From: Streptomyces eurocidicus
GTDB taxonomy: Bacteria; Actinomycetota; Actinomycetes; Streptomycetales; Streptomycetaceae
Assembly: GCF_002891295.1 (NCBI RefSeq)
Contig: NZ_LGUI01000010.1
Span: forward strand, 186,001-250,000
Direction of reading: 5' to 3'
DNA: 64,000 nt
Both the position numbers and the translations under genes were made by a program. Numbering within the stretch: the stretch's first letter is position 1; the number at the start of each line of letters is the position of its first letter. Below the pieces are notes generated by a model, which was given only the letters and a program-made list of their open reading frames with translations, had not been told where the DNA came from and made no database searches. Below are positions 17,571-25,479 of the stretch, piece after piece.

Positions 17571-19013
17571 GTGACTGCTGCGTCTTTGAAGCCCCGCATC
17601 CCGAACGTCCTCGCCGGCCGCTACGCCTCCACCGAGCTGGCCGTCCTCTGGTCCCCCGAGTACAAGGTCAAGCTGGAGCGCAAGCTGTGGCTCGCCGTGC
17701 TCCGCGCCCAGAAGGACCTGGGGATCGAGGTGCCGGACGCCGCCCTCGCCGACTACGAGCGGGTCCTCGACCAGGTCGACCTGGCCTCGATCGCCGAGCG
17801 CGAGAAGGTCACGCGCCATGACGTGAAGGCCCGGATCGAGGAGTTCAACGCCCTCGCCGGCCATGAGCACGTCCACAAGGGCATGACCTCCCGCGACCTC
17901 ACCGAGAACGTCGAGCAGCTCCAGATCCGGCTCTCGCTGGAGCTCGTGCGCGACCGCGCCGTCGCCGTCCTGGCCCGGGTGGGCCGGCTCGCCGGCGAGC
18001 ACGCGGAGCTGGTCATGGCGGGCCGCTCGCACAACGTGGCCGCGCAGGCCACCACGCTCGGCAAGCGCTTCGCGACCACGGCCGACGAGCTGCTGGTCGC
18101 CTTCGGCCGGCTGGAGGAGCTGCTCGCCCGCTACCCGCTGCGCGGGATCAAGGGCCCGGTCGGCACCGCCCAGGACATGCTCGACCTGCTCGGCGGCGAC
18201 GCCGCGAAGCTGGACGAGCTGGAGGGCCGGATCGCCGCGCACCTCGGCTTCGCGCACGCCTTCACCTCGGTCGGCCAGGTCTACCCGCGCTCGCTGGACT
18301 ACGACGTGGTGACCGCGCTGGTGCAGCTGGCCGCCGCGCCGTCCTCGCTCGCCAAGACGATCCGCCTGATGGCCGGGCACGAGCTGGTCACCGAGGGCTT
18401 CAAGCCGGGCCAGGTCGGCTCGTCCGCGATGCCGCACAAGATGAACACCCGCTCCTGCGAGCGCGTCAACGGCCTGATGGTCATCCTGCGCGGCTACGCC
18501 TCGATGACCGGCGAGCTGGCGGGCGACCAGTGGAACGAGGGCGACGTCTCCTGCTCCGTGGTGCGCCGCGTGGCCCTGCCGGACGCCTTCTTCGCGCTCG
18601 ACGGCCTGCTGGAGACCTTCCTCACCGTCCTCGACGAGTTCGGCGCCTTCCCGGCCGTCGTCGCCCGTGAGCTGGACCGCTACCTCCCGTTCCTCGCCAC
18701 CACCAAGGTGCTGATGGGCGCGGTGCGCGCGGGTGTCGGGCGGGAGGTCGCCCATGAGGCGATCAAGGAGCACGCGGTGGCCTCCGCGCTGGCGATGCGC
18801 GAGCTGGGCGCCGAGCGCAACGAGCTGCTCGACAAGCTGGCGGCCGACGAGCGGATCCCGCTGGACCGTGCGGCCCTGGACGCCCTGATGGCCGACAAGC
18901 TGTCCTTCACCGGTGCCGCCGCCGCGCAGGTCGCGCAGGTGGTCTCCCGGATCGAGGAGATCGCCAAGCGGCACCCGGAGGCGGCCGCGTACACCCCGGG
19001 GTCGATCCTCTGA
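17571..19013 (+). CDS. purB: Adenylosuccinate lyase PurB
   Basis: Cleaves SAICAR and adenylosuccinate in purine synthesis. 480 residues of the fumarase/aspartase superfamily, with GMTSRDLTEN, the catalytic-His region (TAQDMLDLL) and the signature SSAMPHKMNTRSCERV (about residue 285). It starts at the GTG at 17571 (MTAASLKPRIPNVLAGRYAS). There is no Shine-Dalgarno, and a TAGAAT hexamer lies 9-14 bases before the start, so the mRNA is probably leaderless. A strong hairpin terminator follows. Confidence 0.97.
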   Translation: MTAASLKPRIPNVLAGRYASTELAVLWSPEYKVKLERKLWLAVLRAQKDLGIEVPDAALADYERVLDQVDLASIAEREKVTRHDVKARIEEFNALAGHEHVHKGMTSRDLTENVEQLQIRLSLELVRDRAVAVLARVGRLAGEHAELVMAGRSHNVAAQATTLGKRFATTADELLVAFGRLEELLARYPLRGIKGPVGTAQDMLDLLGGDAAKLDELEGRIAAHLGFAHAFTSVGQVYPRSLDYDVVTALVQLAAAPSSLAKTIRLMAGHELVTEGFKPGQVGSSAMPHKMNTRSCERVNGLMVILRGYASMTGELAGDQWNEGDVSCSVVRRVALPDAFFALDGLLETFLTVLDEFGAFPAVVARELDRYLPFLATTKVLMGAVRAGVGREVAHEAIKEHAVASALAMRELGAERNELLDKLAADERIPLDRAALDALMADKLSFTGAAAAQVAQVVSRIEEIAKRHPEAAAYTPGSIL

Positions 19014-19040
19014 CACCGCCGGGGAAGCGATTCCCCGTGC

Positions 19041-19082
19041 ACGGCCGAGGGGCCGGTGGACCTCCACCGGCCCCTCGGCCGT
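19041..19082 (+). terminator. Strong hairpin terminator after purB
   Basis: A perfect 20-base stem (ACGGCCGAGGGGCCGGTGGA and its exact complement) closes on a two-base CC loop, 28 bases after the purB stop. There is no T-tract, as usual in Streptomyces. Confidence 0.85.
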
Positions 19083-19177
19083 ACGGACGTCCGCGCGTGC
19101 CGCACACCTTGGGCGCGGTGTCCCGAATGTAGCGTTCTGCGTGCCTCATCGGACGTCCGGACGCCAGGGAGCCGACC

Positions 19178-19621
19178 GTGTTCAAGGGTTTCAAGAACTT
19201 CGTCATGCGCGGTGACATCGTCACCGTGGCCGTCGGCCTGATCATCGCCCTGGCGATGAGCACCCTGATCAAGGCGTTCACCGACTTCGTCGTCAACCCG
19301 GTCATCACCCGCCTCCAGGGCGGGCATTCGATGGGCCTGGGCTGGCAGCTCGGCCGGCCCGGCAACAGGGCGACCTATCTCGACCTCGGGTCGTTCCTCT
19401 CCGCGGTGATCTACTTCCTCATCTTCATGGCCGTCGTCTACTTCTTCGTCGTCGTGCCCTACAAGCATGTGCAGGCCCGGCGCGGCCAGGTCGTCTTCGA
19501 GGAGCCGGGCCCGCTCAAGACCTGCCCGGCCTGCCTCTGCGAGGACCTGCCCGCGGCCGCCTCCAAGTGCCTGCACTGCGCCTCCGACCAGCCGCCGGCC
19601 GGCCCGGCGCGGACGGCGTAG
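19178..19621 (+). CDS. mscL: Large-conductance mechanosensitive channel MscL with C-terminal zinc-ribbon-like tail
   Basis: Membrane channel released by turgor. The N-terminus FKGFKNFVMRGDIVTVAVGLIIA matches the MscL amphipathic helix and TM1, a second helix covers about residues 75-100 (AVIYFLIFMAVVYFFVVVPY), and both are correctly ordered. The usual cytoplasmic helix bundle is replaced by a tail with CPACLCEDLPAAASKCLHC, a possible two-knuckle metal site. 147 residues, start GTG. Tail function unknown. Confidence 0.88.
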   Translation: MFKGFKNFVMRGDIVTVAVGLIIALAMSTLIKAFTDFVVNPVITRLQGGHSMGLGWQLGRPGNRATYLDLGSFLSAVIYFLIFMAVVYFFVVVPYKHVQARRGQVVFEEPGPLKTCPACLCEDLPAAASKCLHCASDQPPAGPARTA

Positions 19622-19719
19622 GAGGGCGTAGGAGGGCGCCCGGGGCGGCCCGGGCCGGACGCCGGGCCCTGCGTATCATCGGGAGGACCGCCTTCCCGAG
19701 CCGCCAGGAGAGCCGCCCA

Positions 19720-20226
19720 GTGATCGGTGACGTGATCGCCGAGGACCTGCGGGTCCTCTTCTGCGGGATCAACCCCGGGCTGATGTCCGAGGCCACCGGC
19801 CACCACTTCGCCCGGCCCGGCAACCGGTTCTGGCCCGTCCTGCACCTCTCCGGCTTCACCCCGCGCCGGCTCGCGCCCGCCGAGCAGGAGGAGCTGCCGG
19901 CCTACGGGCTGGGCATCACCAATGTGGTGGACCGGCCCTCCGCGCGGGCCGACGAGCTGAGCCGCGAGGAGTACCGCGAGGGCGGCCTGATCCTCGCGGA
20001 GAAGGTCACCCGGCTGCGCCCGCGCTGGCTGGCCGTCGTCGGCGTCACCGCCTACCGCGCCGCCTTCGACGACAGGCGCGCGGTGATCGGCCGGCAGGAG
20101 CGGACGATCGGCGACACCAGGATCTGGGTGCTGCCCAACCCCAGCGGGCTCAACGCCTCCTGGTCGCTGCCGAGGATGACCGAGGAGTACGAGCGGCTGC
20201 GCGCCGCCGTCGACGACGAGGGCTGA
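19720..20226 (+). CDS. mug: Mismatch-specific uracil/thymine-DNA glycosylase (Mug/TDG family)
   Basis: 168 residues from the GTG at 19720 (AGGAG 11 bases upstream). It has the Mug hallmarks: LFCGINPGL near residue 15, HHFARPGNRFWPVL (pyrimidine-binding loop), GITNVVDRP, and NPSGLNASWSL at the C-terminus. The enzyme excises U or T from G mismatches and ethenocytosine. An upstream in-frame extension into the mscL tail has no Shine-Dalgarno and is rejected. A lone gene in the plus orientation. Confidence 0.92.
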   Translation: MIGDVIAEDLRVLFCGINPGLMSEATGHHFARPGNRFWPVLHLSGFTPRRLAPAEQEELPAYGLGITNVVDRPSARADELSREEYREGGLILAEKVTRLRPRWLAVVGVTAYRAAFDDRRAVIGRQERTIGDTRIWVLPNPSGLNASWSLPRMTEEYERLRAAVDDEG

Positions 20227-20448
20227 GCCCGGCCGCACCGAGCCCGCTCGGGCGCCCCGGCGGCACATCACCCACCGGCCGGCGCCGCCCGGTCCACGCG
20301 CCGAGCGCCCCTTCGGGTGCGGCGTGCGGGATCCGCCCGCGGTGACGGCGCGGCGCGGTCCCAGATCTCGCCGCCCCGACCGTCACCCGATACGATCCGC
20401 CAGACAGCAAAGAGCGCGCAAAGCGGCGCGGAACGAGGAGGCGGCACG

Positions 20449-21615
20449 TTGGCGCGGCTGACCGGTGGGGACCCGTCCCTGCTGCGGCGGATCAATTCGG
20501 CCGTGGTGCTGCACGCGCTGCGTACGGCGGCCCCGGCCGCCGCCCCGACGCTCACGGACCTGGTCAAGGTGACGGGACTGTCCCGGCCGACCGTGGAGGG
20601 CGTCGTCGAGGGGCTGATCGACGCCGGCCTGGTGGTGGAGGCCGCCGCCGAGGAGGGTGAGGCCCGGCGCCAGGGGCGGCCGGCACGGCGCTTCCGGTTC
20701 CGCCGGGAGGCGGGCCATCTGCTGGGCATCGAGATCGGGCCGCACCGGATCGCCGTCCTGATGGCGGACCTGGGCGGCCGGGTGATGGGCTCGGCGGCCC
20801 AGGAGATCGCGGCGACGGCCTCGGCCGACGAACGGCTGGACGGCGTCCTGGCCACGGTCTCCGACCTGCTGCGGCGTTCGGGCGTACCGCGCGGCCAGCT
20901 GCGGGCGGTGGGCGTGGCCACGCCCGGCATCGTCGAGGCCGACGGGACCGTACGGCTGGGGACGGCGCTGCCCGGGTGGACCGGGCTGCCGCTCGGCGAG
21001 CGGCTGCGGCGCTCGTTCCGGTGTCCGGTCCTGGTGGAGAACGACGCGAACGCCGCCGCGGTGGCGGAGCACTGGAAGGGCGCGGCCACGGCCTCGGACG
21101 ACGTGGTGTTCGTGCTGGCGGGGCTGAGCCCCGGGGCCGGGTCGCTGATCGGCGGCCGGCTGCACCGGGGGTACGGGGGCGCGGCCGGCGAGATCGGCGC
21201 GCTGCACCTGCTGGGCCGGGAGGCCACCCCGGAGCAGGTCCTGTCCACGACGGGCGAGCCGCTGCACCCGCTGGACGAGGCGCAGGTGGCACGGGTCTTC
21301 GCGCTGGCCCGGTCGGGCGACGAGCGGGCCGAGGCGGCCGTGGAGCGCTTTATGCGGCGGCTGGTGCACGACGTGGCGGCGCTGGTGCTGGCGCTCGATC
21401 CCGAGCTGGTCGTAGTGGGCGGCTGGGCGGCCGGTCTGAGCGGGGTCCTGGGCCCGCTCCGCGCCGAGCTGGCCCGCTACTGCCTGCGCCCGCCGCAGGT
21501 GGTGCAGTCGCTGCTGGGCGAGGCGGCGGTGGCGACGGGCGCGCTGCGGCTGGCCCTGGACCATGTGGAGGAGCAGTTGTTCGCGGTGGAGAGCACGGTC
21601 ACGGCCCGGCGCTGA
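20449..21615 (+). CDS. ROK-family transcriptional regulator
   Basis: 388 residues: an N-terminal winged helix (about 5-75, LTDLVKVTGLSRPTVEGVVEGLIDAGLV) and a ROK sugar-kinase-like domain (about 85-380) with the ATP-site-like GIEIGPHRIAVLMADLGG, VENDANAAAVAEHW and GAAGEIGALH. The cysteine-rich zinc motif of active ROK kinases is absent after GEIGALH, so it is a regulator rather than a kinase. The TTG start at 20449 is chosen because GAGGAGG lies seven bases upstream and the product then starts ARLTGGDPSLLRRIN, the usual family beginning. Ligand probably a sugar. Confidence 0.9.
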   Translation: MARLTGGDPSLLRRINSAVVLHALRTAAPAAAPTLTDLVKVTGLSRPTVEGVVEGLIDAGLVVEAAAEEGEARRQGRPARRFRFRREAGHLLGIEIGPHRIAVLMADLGGRVMGSAAQEIAATASADERLDGVLATVSDLLRRSGVPRGQLRAVGVATPGIVEADGTVRLGTALPGWTGLPLGERLRRSFRCPVLVENDANAAAVAEHWKGAATASDDVVFVLAGLSPGAGSLIGGRLHRGYGGAAGEIGALHLLGREATPEQVLSTTGEPLHPLDEAQVARVFALARSGDERAEAAVERFMRRLVHDVAALVLALDPELVVVGGWAAGLSGVLGPLRAELARYCLRPPQVVQSLLGEAAVATGALRLALDHVEEQLFAVESTVTARR

Positions 21616-21679
21616 GCGGCCGGGCCGTGCCTTCCTGAACGGGGCTCCGCCCCGGACTCCTTCCGCGCTGACGCGCGAT

Positions 21680-21729
21680 GTCCTCAAGCTCCGGACGGGC
21701 TGATTTCAGCCCGTCCGGAGCTTGAGGAC
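21680..21729. repeat. Streptomyces intergenic palindromic repeat, copy 2
   Basis: A hairpin with two perfect 24-base arms and a TT loop between convergent genes. It differs from copies 1 and 3 at AGCTCCGG/CCGGAGCT, and both arms changed together, so pairing is conserved. Flanked by GGGGCTCCGCCCCGGA on the left and TTCGGGAAGGGGCGGGG on the right. Confidence 0.85.
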
Positions 21730-21766
21730 AATTCGGGAAGGGGCGGGGTGGGGAAAACCCCCGCCG

Positions 21767-22501
21767 TCAGCCCGCCAGCAACTGCATCCCCGCGTCGCCG
21801 AACGTCAAGCGGCACGTGTCCGCCCGGTACGTCGCCACCGCGACCGCCGCCGTACGGCCCGCCACGATGTACCGCGTCGTGACGAGGAGGACGGGCGCGC
21901 CGGGCAGCCGGTCGAGTTCCTTGGCGTCGTCGGCGCGGGCGGAGCCGAGCTCGACGGACTGGTCCTGGCCCTCCAGCGGCAGGCGCTGGAGTTCGCGGAG
22001 GACCAGGCGGGCGCGGGCGGGGCCGGTCGGGGCGTCGATCCCGGTGAGGCCGGGCACGGAGCGCGCCGGTACGTACAGCAGCTCGGCGGCGACGGCCTGG
22101 CCGTGGCTGCGGCGGATCCGGCGGACGGTGTGCGCGAGCTCGCCGGGGACGGTGTCGAGCAGCCGGGCGACGGCCGTGGGCGGGGCGGCCGCCTCGCTGT
22201 CGACGGGCTCCCAGGTCTCGGTGCCGGGCCAGGTCTGCCCGGTGTCGCCGACGGCCACGCCCACCCGGGGCGGGGCGACGGTGGTGCCGACGCCGCGGCG
22301 GCGCTGGAGGCGCCCCTCCAGTTCGAGCTGTTCGAGGGCCTGGCGGAGCGTGGCCCGCGCGACGCCGAAGCGGGCCGCGAGCTCGCGCTCGTTCGGCAGG
22401 ATCTCGCCCACGGCGAACTCGGAGTCGAGTGCGTCGGTGAGCACGGTCTTCAGGTGCCAGTACTTCGGCTCCGGCACCGATTCCAGCTGCGTGGTCCCCA
22501 C
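21767..22501 (-). CDS. GntR/HutC-type regulator with UTRA domain
   Basis: 244 residues: a GntR winged helix (about 10-75, FAVGEILPNERELAARFGVARATLRQALEQLELEG) and a UTRA effector domain (about 90-240). GTG start at 22501 with GGAGG six bases upstream. UTRA regulators bind small sugar phosphates or related metabolites and recognise TGGTC-type palindromes; such a palindrome lies in the divergent promoter shared with the SDR gene. Probably controls itself and the SDR gene; effector unknown. Confidence 0.9.
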   Translation of the reverse strand: MGTTQLESVPEPKYWHLKTVLTDALDSEFAVGEILPNERELAARFGVARATLRQALEQLELEGRLQRRRGVGTTVAPPRVGVAVGDTGQTWPGTETWEPVDSEAAAPPTAVARLLDTVPGELAHTVRRIRRSHGQAVAAELLYVPARSVPGLTGIDAPTGPARARLVLRELQRLPLEGQDQSVELGSARADDAKELDRLPGAPVLLVTTRYIVAGRTAAVAVATYRADTCRLTFGDAGMQLLAG

Positions 22502-22585
22502 CCTGATCCTCCGCAAAGGCTTTTTGCGCGCTTCTTTATTAAAGGTTGTTGCAGTATGCCTGCGACCATAGGACGACGCACAGAC

Positions 22586-22599
22586 TTGGTCAAGACCAA
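22586..22599. promoter_or_regulatory. dre-like GntR operator
   Basis: TTGGTC-AA-GACCAA is a perfect 6/2/6 palindrome close to the DasR/HutC consensus TGGTCTAGACCA. It lies between the GntR gene (minus) and the SDR gene (plus), so it probably is the operator of this regulator. Confidence 0.6.
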
Positions 22600-22667
22600 T
22601 GCCTTTCCTTCCCCGCGAGGTCGGATACGGTCGTTGATCATCCGATGGTGCGACAAGGAGTGTGCGC

Positions 22668-23414
22668 ATGGGCCAGGTCACCGTGGTGACGGGCGGCAGC
22701 AGGGGCATCGGCGCGGCGGTCGCGCTGCGACTGGCCAAGGATGGCCACGCCGTCGGCATCGGCTACGAGCGGGCACGGGAGGCCGCCGAGGCGACGGCCG
22801 AGGCGGTCCGCGCCGAGGGCGTCGGCTGTGTGACCGTCCAGGTCGACACTAGTGTCGAGGGCGAGGTCGACGCCCTCTTCGACGAGGTGCGGGAGCGGCT
22901 CGGACCGGTCACCGGCCTGGTCAACAACGCGGGGATCACCGGTCTGCTGGGCCGGTTCACCGAGACGCCCGTGGAGCGGATACGCCGGGTCGTGGACGTC
23001 AATGTGACGGGCGCGCTGATCTGCGCCCGGCGCGCGGCCCGGGAGCTTTCGACCCGTCACGGCGGGCCGGGCGGTGCGATCGTGAACATCTCCTCGGGCG
23101 CCGCCACCCTGGGCTCCCCCGGTGAGTACGTGCACTACGCGGCGAGCAAGGCGGCCGTCGACGCGATGACGATGGGCCTGTCCAAGGAGCTCGCCGCGGA
23201 GGGCGTCCGCGTCAACTCCGTACAGCCGGGGATGATCGTCACCGACATCCACGCGGCGATGGGCGACCCGGAGCGGCCGTGGCGCGACTCGGGCCGGGTG
23301 CCGATGGGGCGGCCGGGCGAGCCCGAGGAGGTCGCCGGGGCGGTCGCCTGGCTGCTGTCCCCGGAGGCGTCGTACACCACCGGGGCCGTCCTGCGGGTGG
23401 CCGGCGGGCTGTGA
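22668..23414 (+). CDS. SDR-family oxidoreductase (FabG-like)
   Basis: 248 residues of classical short-chain dehydrogenase: the cofactor loop TGGSRGIG (about 7-14), LVNNAGITG, the catalytic Ser in NISSGAATLGSPGEY and YxxxK as YAASKAA. The ATG at 22668 has AAGGAG at the right distance, while the GTG six bases earlier does not. It reduces or oxidises an unknown carbonyl/alcohol. It is divergent from a GntR regulator and convergent with an ECF41 sigma factor gene 14 bases away. Confidence 0.93.
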   Translation: MGQVTVVTGGSRGIGAAVALRLAKDGHAVGIGYERAREAAEATAEAVRAEGVGCVTVQVDTSVEGEVDALFDEVRERLGPVTGLVNNAGITGLLGRFTETPVERIRRVVDVNVTGALICARRAARELSTRHGGPGGAIVNISSGAATLGSPGEYVHYAASKAAVDAMTMGLSKELAAEGVRVNSVQPGMIVTDIHAAMGDPERPWRDSGRVPMGRPGEPEEVAGAVAWLLSPEASYTTGAVLRVAGGL

Positions 23415-23428
23415 CCGGCGGCCCCGGC

Positions 23429-24313
23429 CTATGGGAGGAGCCCCATGAGCTTGTCGGGGTTGCGCTGGATGTAGACGGCCGTGACGAGGCCGTCGGCCAC
23501 GTCGAGGCCGAGGACGGTGTGCGGCCGGCCCTGTGACAGGACGAGCAGCGCCGTACCGCCGTTGATCTCCATGAAGCGGTACTCCGGCTCGGGCATCTCC
23601 GTCCCCGCGACGGCGATGAGGAAGCGCCCCACCTTGTCGGCGGATTCGATGACGCGCAGCGGGGCCTTGGTCTTGCCGCCGCTGTCGCCGATCAGGCGCA
23701 CGTCGGGGGCGAGGAGCTCCAGCATCCGCTCGATGCTGCCGCCGGTGGCGGCGGCCAGGAACCGCTCGGTGAGGTCGCGCCGGACGCCCGGGTCCACGGT
23801 GAAGCGCGGCCTGCGCTCGTCGACGTGGCGGCGGGCCCGGCCGGCCAGCTGGCGGACGGCCGCCTCCGAGCGGTCGAGCGCCTCGGCGATCTCCTGGTAC
23901 GGGAAGCCGAACGCCTCGCGGAGCACGAAGACCGCGCGCTCCAGCGGGGAGAGCGATTCCAGGACGACCAGCACGGCGAGCGAGACGGAGTCGGCCAGCA
24001 CGGCCCGTTCCGCGGTGTCGGGCACGGTCGTGCCGAGGTCGGTGGCGACCGGCTCGGGCAGCCACGGCCCGACGTACGCCTCGCGGCGCGTCCGTGCCTG
24101 GCGGAGGCGGTCGAGGGCCAGCCGGGTGGTGACCCGTACGAGATAGCCGCGGGCGTCGCGCACCTCGTCCCGGTCGGCCGCGGACCAGCGCAGCCACGCC
24201 TCCTGGACGACGTCCTCGGCGTCCGCGAACCCGCCGAGCATGCGGTAGGCCACTCCGTTCAGAAGGGAGCGGTGTTCCTCGAAGGCGTCCAGGACTGTTT
24301 CACGTGCGGTCAC
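23429..24313 (-). CDS. sigJ: ECF41-type RNA polymerase sigma factor (SigJ-like)
   Basis: 294 residues: sigma2 (about 10-75), the linker motif WLPEP (about 84-88), sigma4 (about 115-165) and a fused C-terminal SnoaL-like domain (about 180-294). The SnoaL domain carries DSGGK and ends with the NPDKL motif; WLPEP, DGGGK and NPDKL are the ECF41 signatures. In this group the C-terminal domain replaces an anti-sigma factor and tunes activity. ECF41 genes usually neighbour a carboxymuconolactone decarboxylase, oxidoreductase or epimerase gene; the adjacent SDR could be that partner. GTG start. Confidence 0.92.
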   Translation of the reverse strand: MTARETVLDAFEEHRSLLNGVAYRMLGGFADAEDVVQEAWLRWSAADRDEVRDARGYLVRVTTRLALDRLRQARTRREAYVGPWLPEPVATDLGTTVPDTAERAVLADSVSLAVLVVLESLSPLERAVFVLREAFGFPYQEIAEALDRSEAAVRQLAGRARRHVDERRPRFTVDPGVRRDLTERFLAAATGGSIERMLELLAPDVRLIGDSGGKTKAPLRVIESADKVGRFLIAVAGTEMPEPEYRFMEINGGTALLVLSQGRPHTVLGLDVADGLVTAVYIQRNPDKLMGLLP

Positions 24314-24484
24314 GGTGCCATCCCAGCGGAACGGATGCGCGCTTGTCCAGACGGGCCCCGGCCAGGCCGTGAACGGGGCCCTGTGATGGGATCCGGACAG
24401 GGTCTACCCAGCGGTAACCGTTGCTGACATCCTGTCTACAACCTGTCGCGGACGACGGACCCGAGCGGACGACGAGGAGCCTCC

Positions 24485-25315
24485 ATGGCCGACACGGTCG
24501 CCTTCCCCATCGGCACCCCCAGCGGGACACGCACGGTCGAGGTGTCCTACGAACGGCGCGGCGGCGGGGCACCCCTCGTCCTGCTGCACGGCATCGGCCA
24601 CCACCGCCAGGCGTGGGACCCGGTCACCGCCCTGCTCGCCGCCGAGCGCGAGGTCGTGGCCGTCGACCTGCCGGGCTTCGGCCGCTCCCCCGCGCTGGCC
24701 GACGGCGTCCCCTACGACCTGGACCACGTGGTCCCCGTCCTGGGCGCCCTGTTCGAGGCCCTGGAGCTCGACCGGCCGCATGTCGCGGGCAACTCCCTGG
24801 GCGGGCTGCTCGCCCTGCTGCTCGGCCGGGACAAGCTCGTACGGAGCGTCACGGCGCTCTCCCCCGGTGGCTTCTGGACCGAGGCCGAGCGCCGCTACGC
24901 GTTCACGGTGCTGCGCGCGATGCGGCGCGGCGCGGTGACGCTGCCCCCGCGGACCGTGGCCCGGCTGGCCGGCACGGCGGCCGGGCGGGCGGCGCTCACC
25001 GGATCCATCTACGCCCGGCCCGGCCGCCGTTCGCCCGAGGCGGTGATCGCCGAGACCCGGGCGCTGCGCGAGTGCACCGGGTTCGCCCCCACGCTCGCGG
25101 CCGGCCGCGAGGTGCTGTTCACCGACGACGTGCCGGACGTCCCGGTGACCGTCGCCTGGGGCACGGCCGACCGGGTGCTGCTGCGCCGTCAGGGCGTCCG
25201 CGCCAAGAAGCTGATCCCCGGCGCCCGGCTGGTGCGGCTGCCCGGCTGCGGTCATGTGCCGATGAACGACGACCCCGCGCTGGTGGCGCGGGTCATTCTC
25301 GACACGTCGCGCTGA
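24485..25315 (+). CDS. Alpha/beta-hydrolase
   Basis: 276 residues with the alpha/beta-hydrolase core: VLLHGIGHHRQAWDPV (oxyanion region), nucleophile elbow GNSLGG (about residues 99-104), the late acidic segment AWGTADRVLL and the catalytic His in GCGHVPMND. No signal peptide. It starts at an ATG after GAGGAG. The substrate class cannot be told from sequence. It ends five bases from the VOC remnant. Confidence 0.92.
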   Translation: MADTVAFPIGTPSGTRTVEVSYERRGGGAPLVLLHGIGHHRQAWDPVTALLAAEREVVAVDLPGFGRSPALADGVPYDLDHVVPVLGALFEALELDRPHVAGNSLGGLLALLLGRDKLVRSVTALSPGGFWTEAERRYAFTVLRAMRRGAVTLPPRTVARLAGTAAGRAALTGSIYARPGRRSPEAVIAETRALRECTGFAPTLAAGREVLFTDDVPDVPVTVAWGTADRVLLRRQGVRAKKLIPGARLVRLPGCGHVPMNDDPALVARVILDTSR

Positions 25316-25320
25316 CGCGT

Positions 25321-25479
25321 TCAGGCCGAGGGACGCGGCGCGGCGGCGTTCCCCAGCGCGGCGGAGTTGGACCAGTCACGGGTGGAGAGCACCAGGCGGT
25401 AGCCGTCGGGGTCCTCCACCGTGACGCCCCAGGTGTCCCAGTAGGGGTTGTGGGCCGGGATGAAGTGCAGTGTCTCGAC
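25321..25479 (-). pseudogene. VOC/glyoxalase-family protein, 3' fragment cut by IS
   Basis: Only about 53 C-terminal codons remain, reading LHFIPAHNPYWDTWGVTVED-PDGYRLVLSTRDWS, the final beta-alpha-beta-beta unit of a vicinal-oxygen-chelate protein with its metal-ligand region. The N-terminal half and start codon are missing. In-frame continuation to the right runs antisense through tnpB and is meaningless. The break lies at about 25470-25480, at the left end of the insertion sequence. Confidence 0.75.

Noticed and set aside
24314..24484. ECF41-type autoregulatory promoter before sigJ
   Set aside because: A TGTCAGC stretch exists on the minus strand but the CGTC -10 is not at the right spacing.
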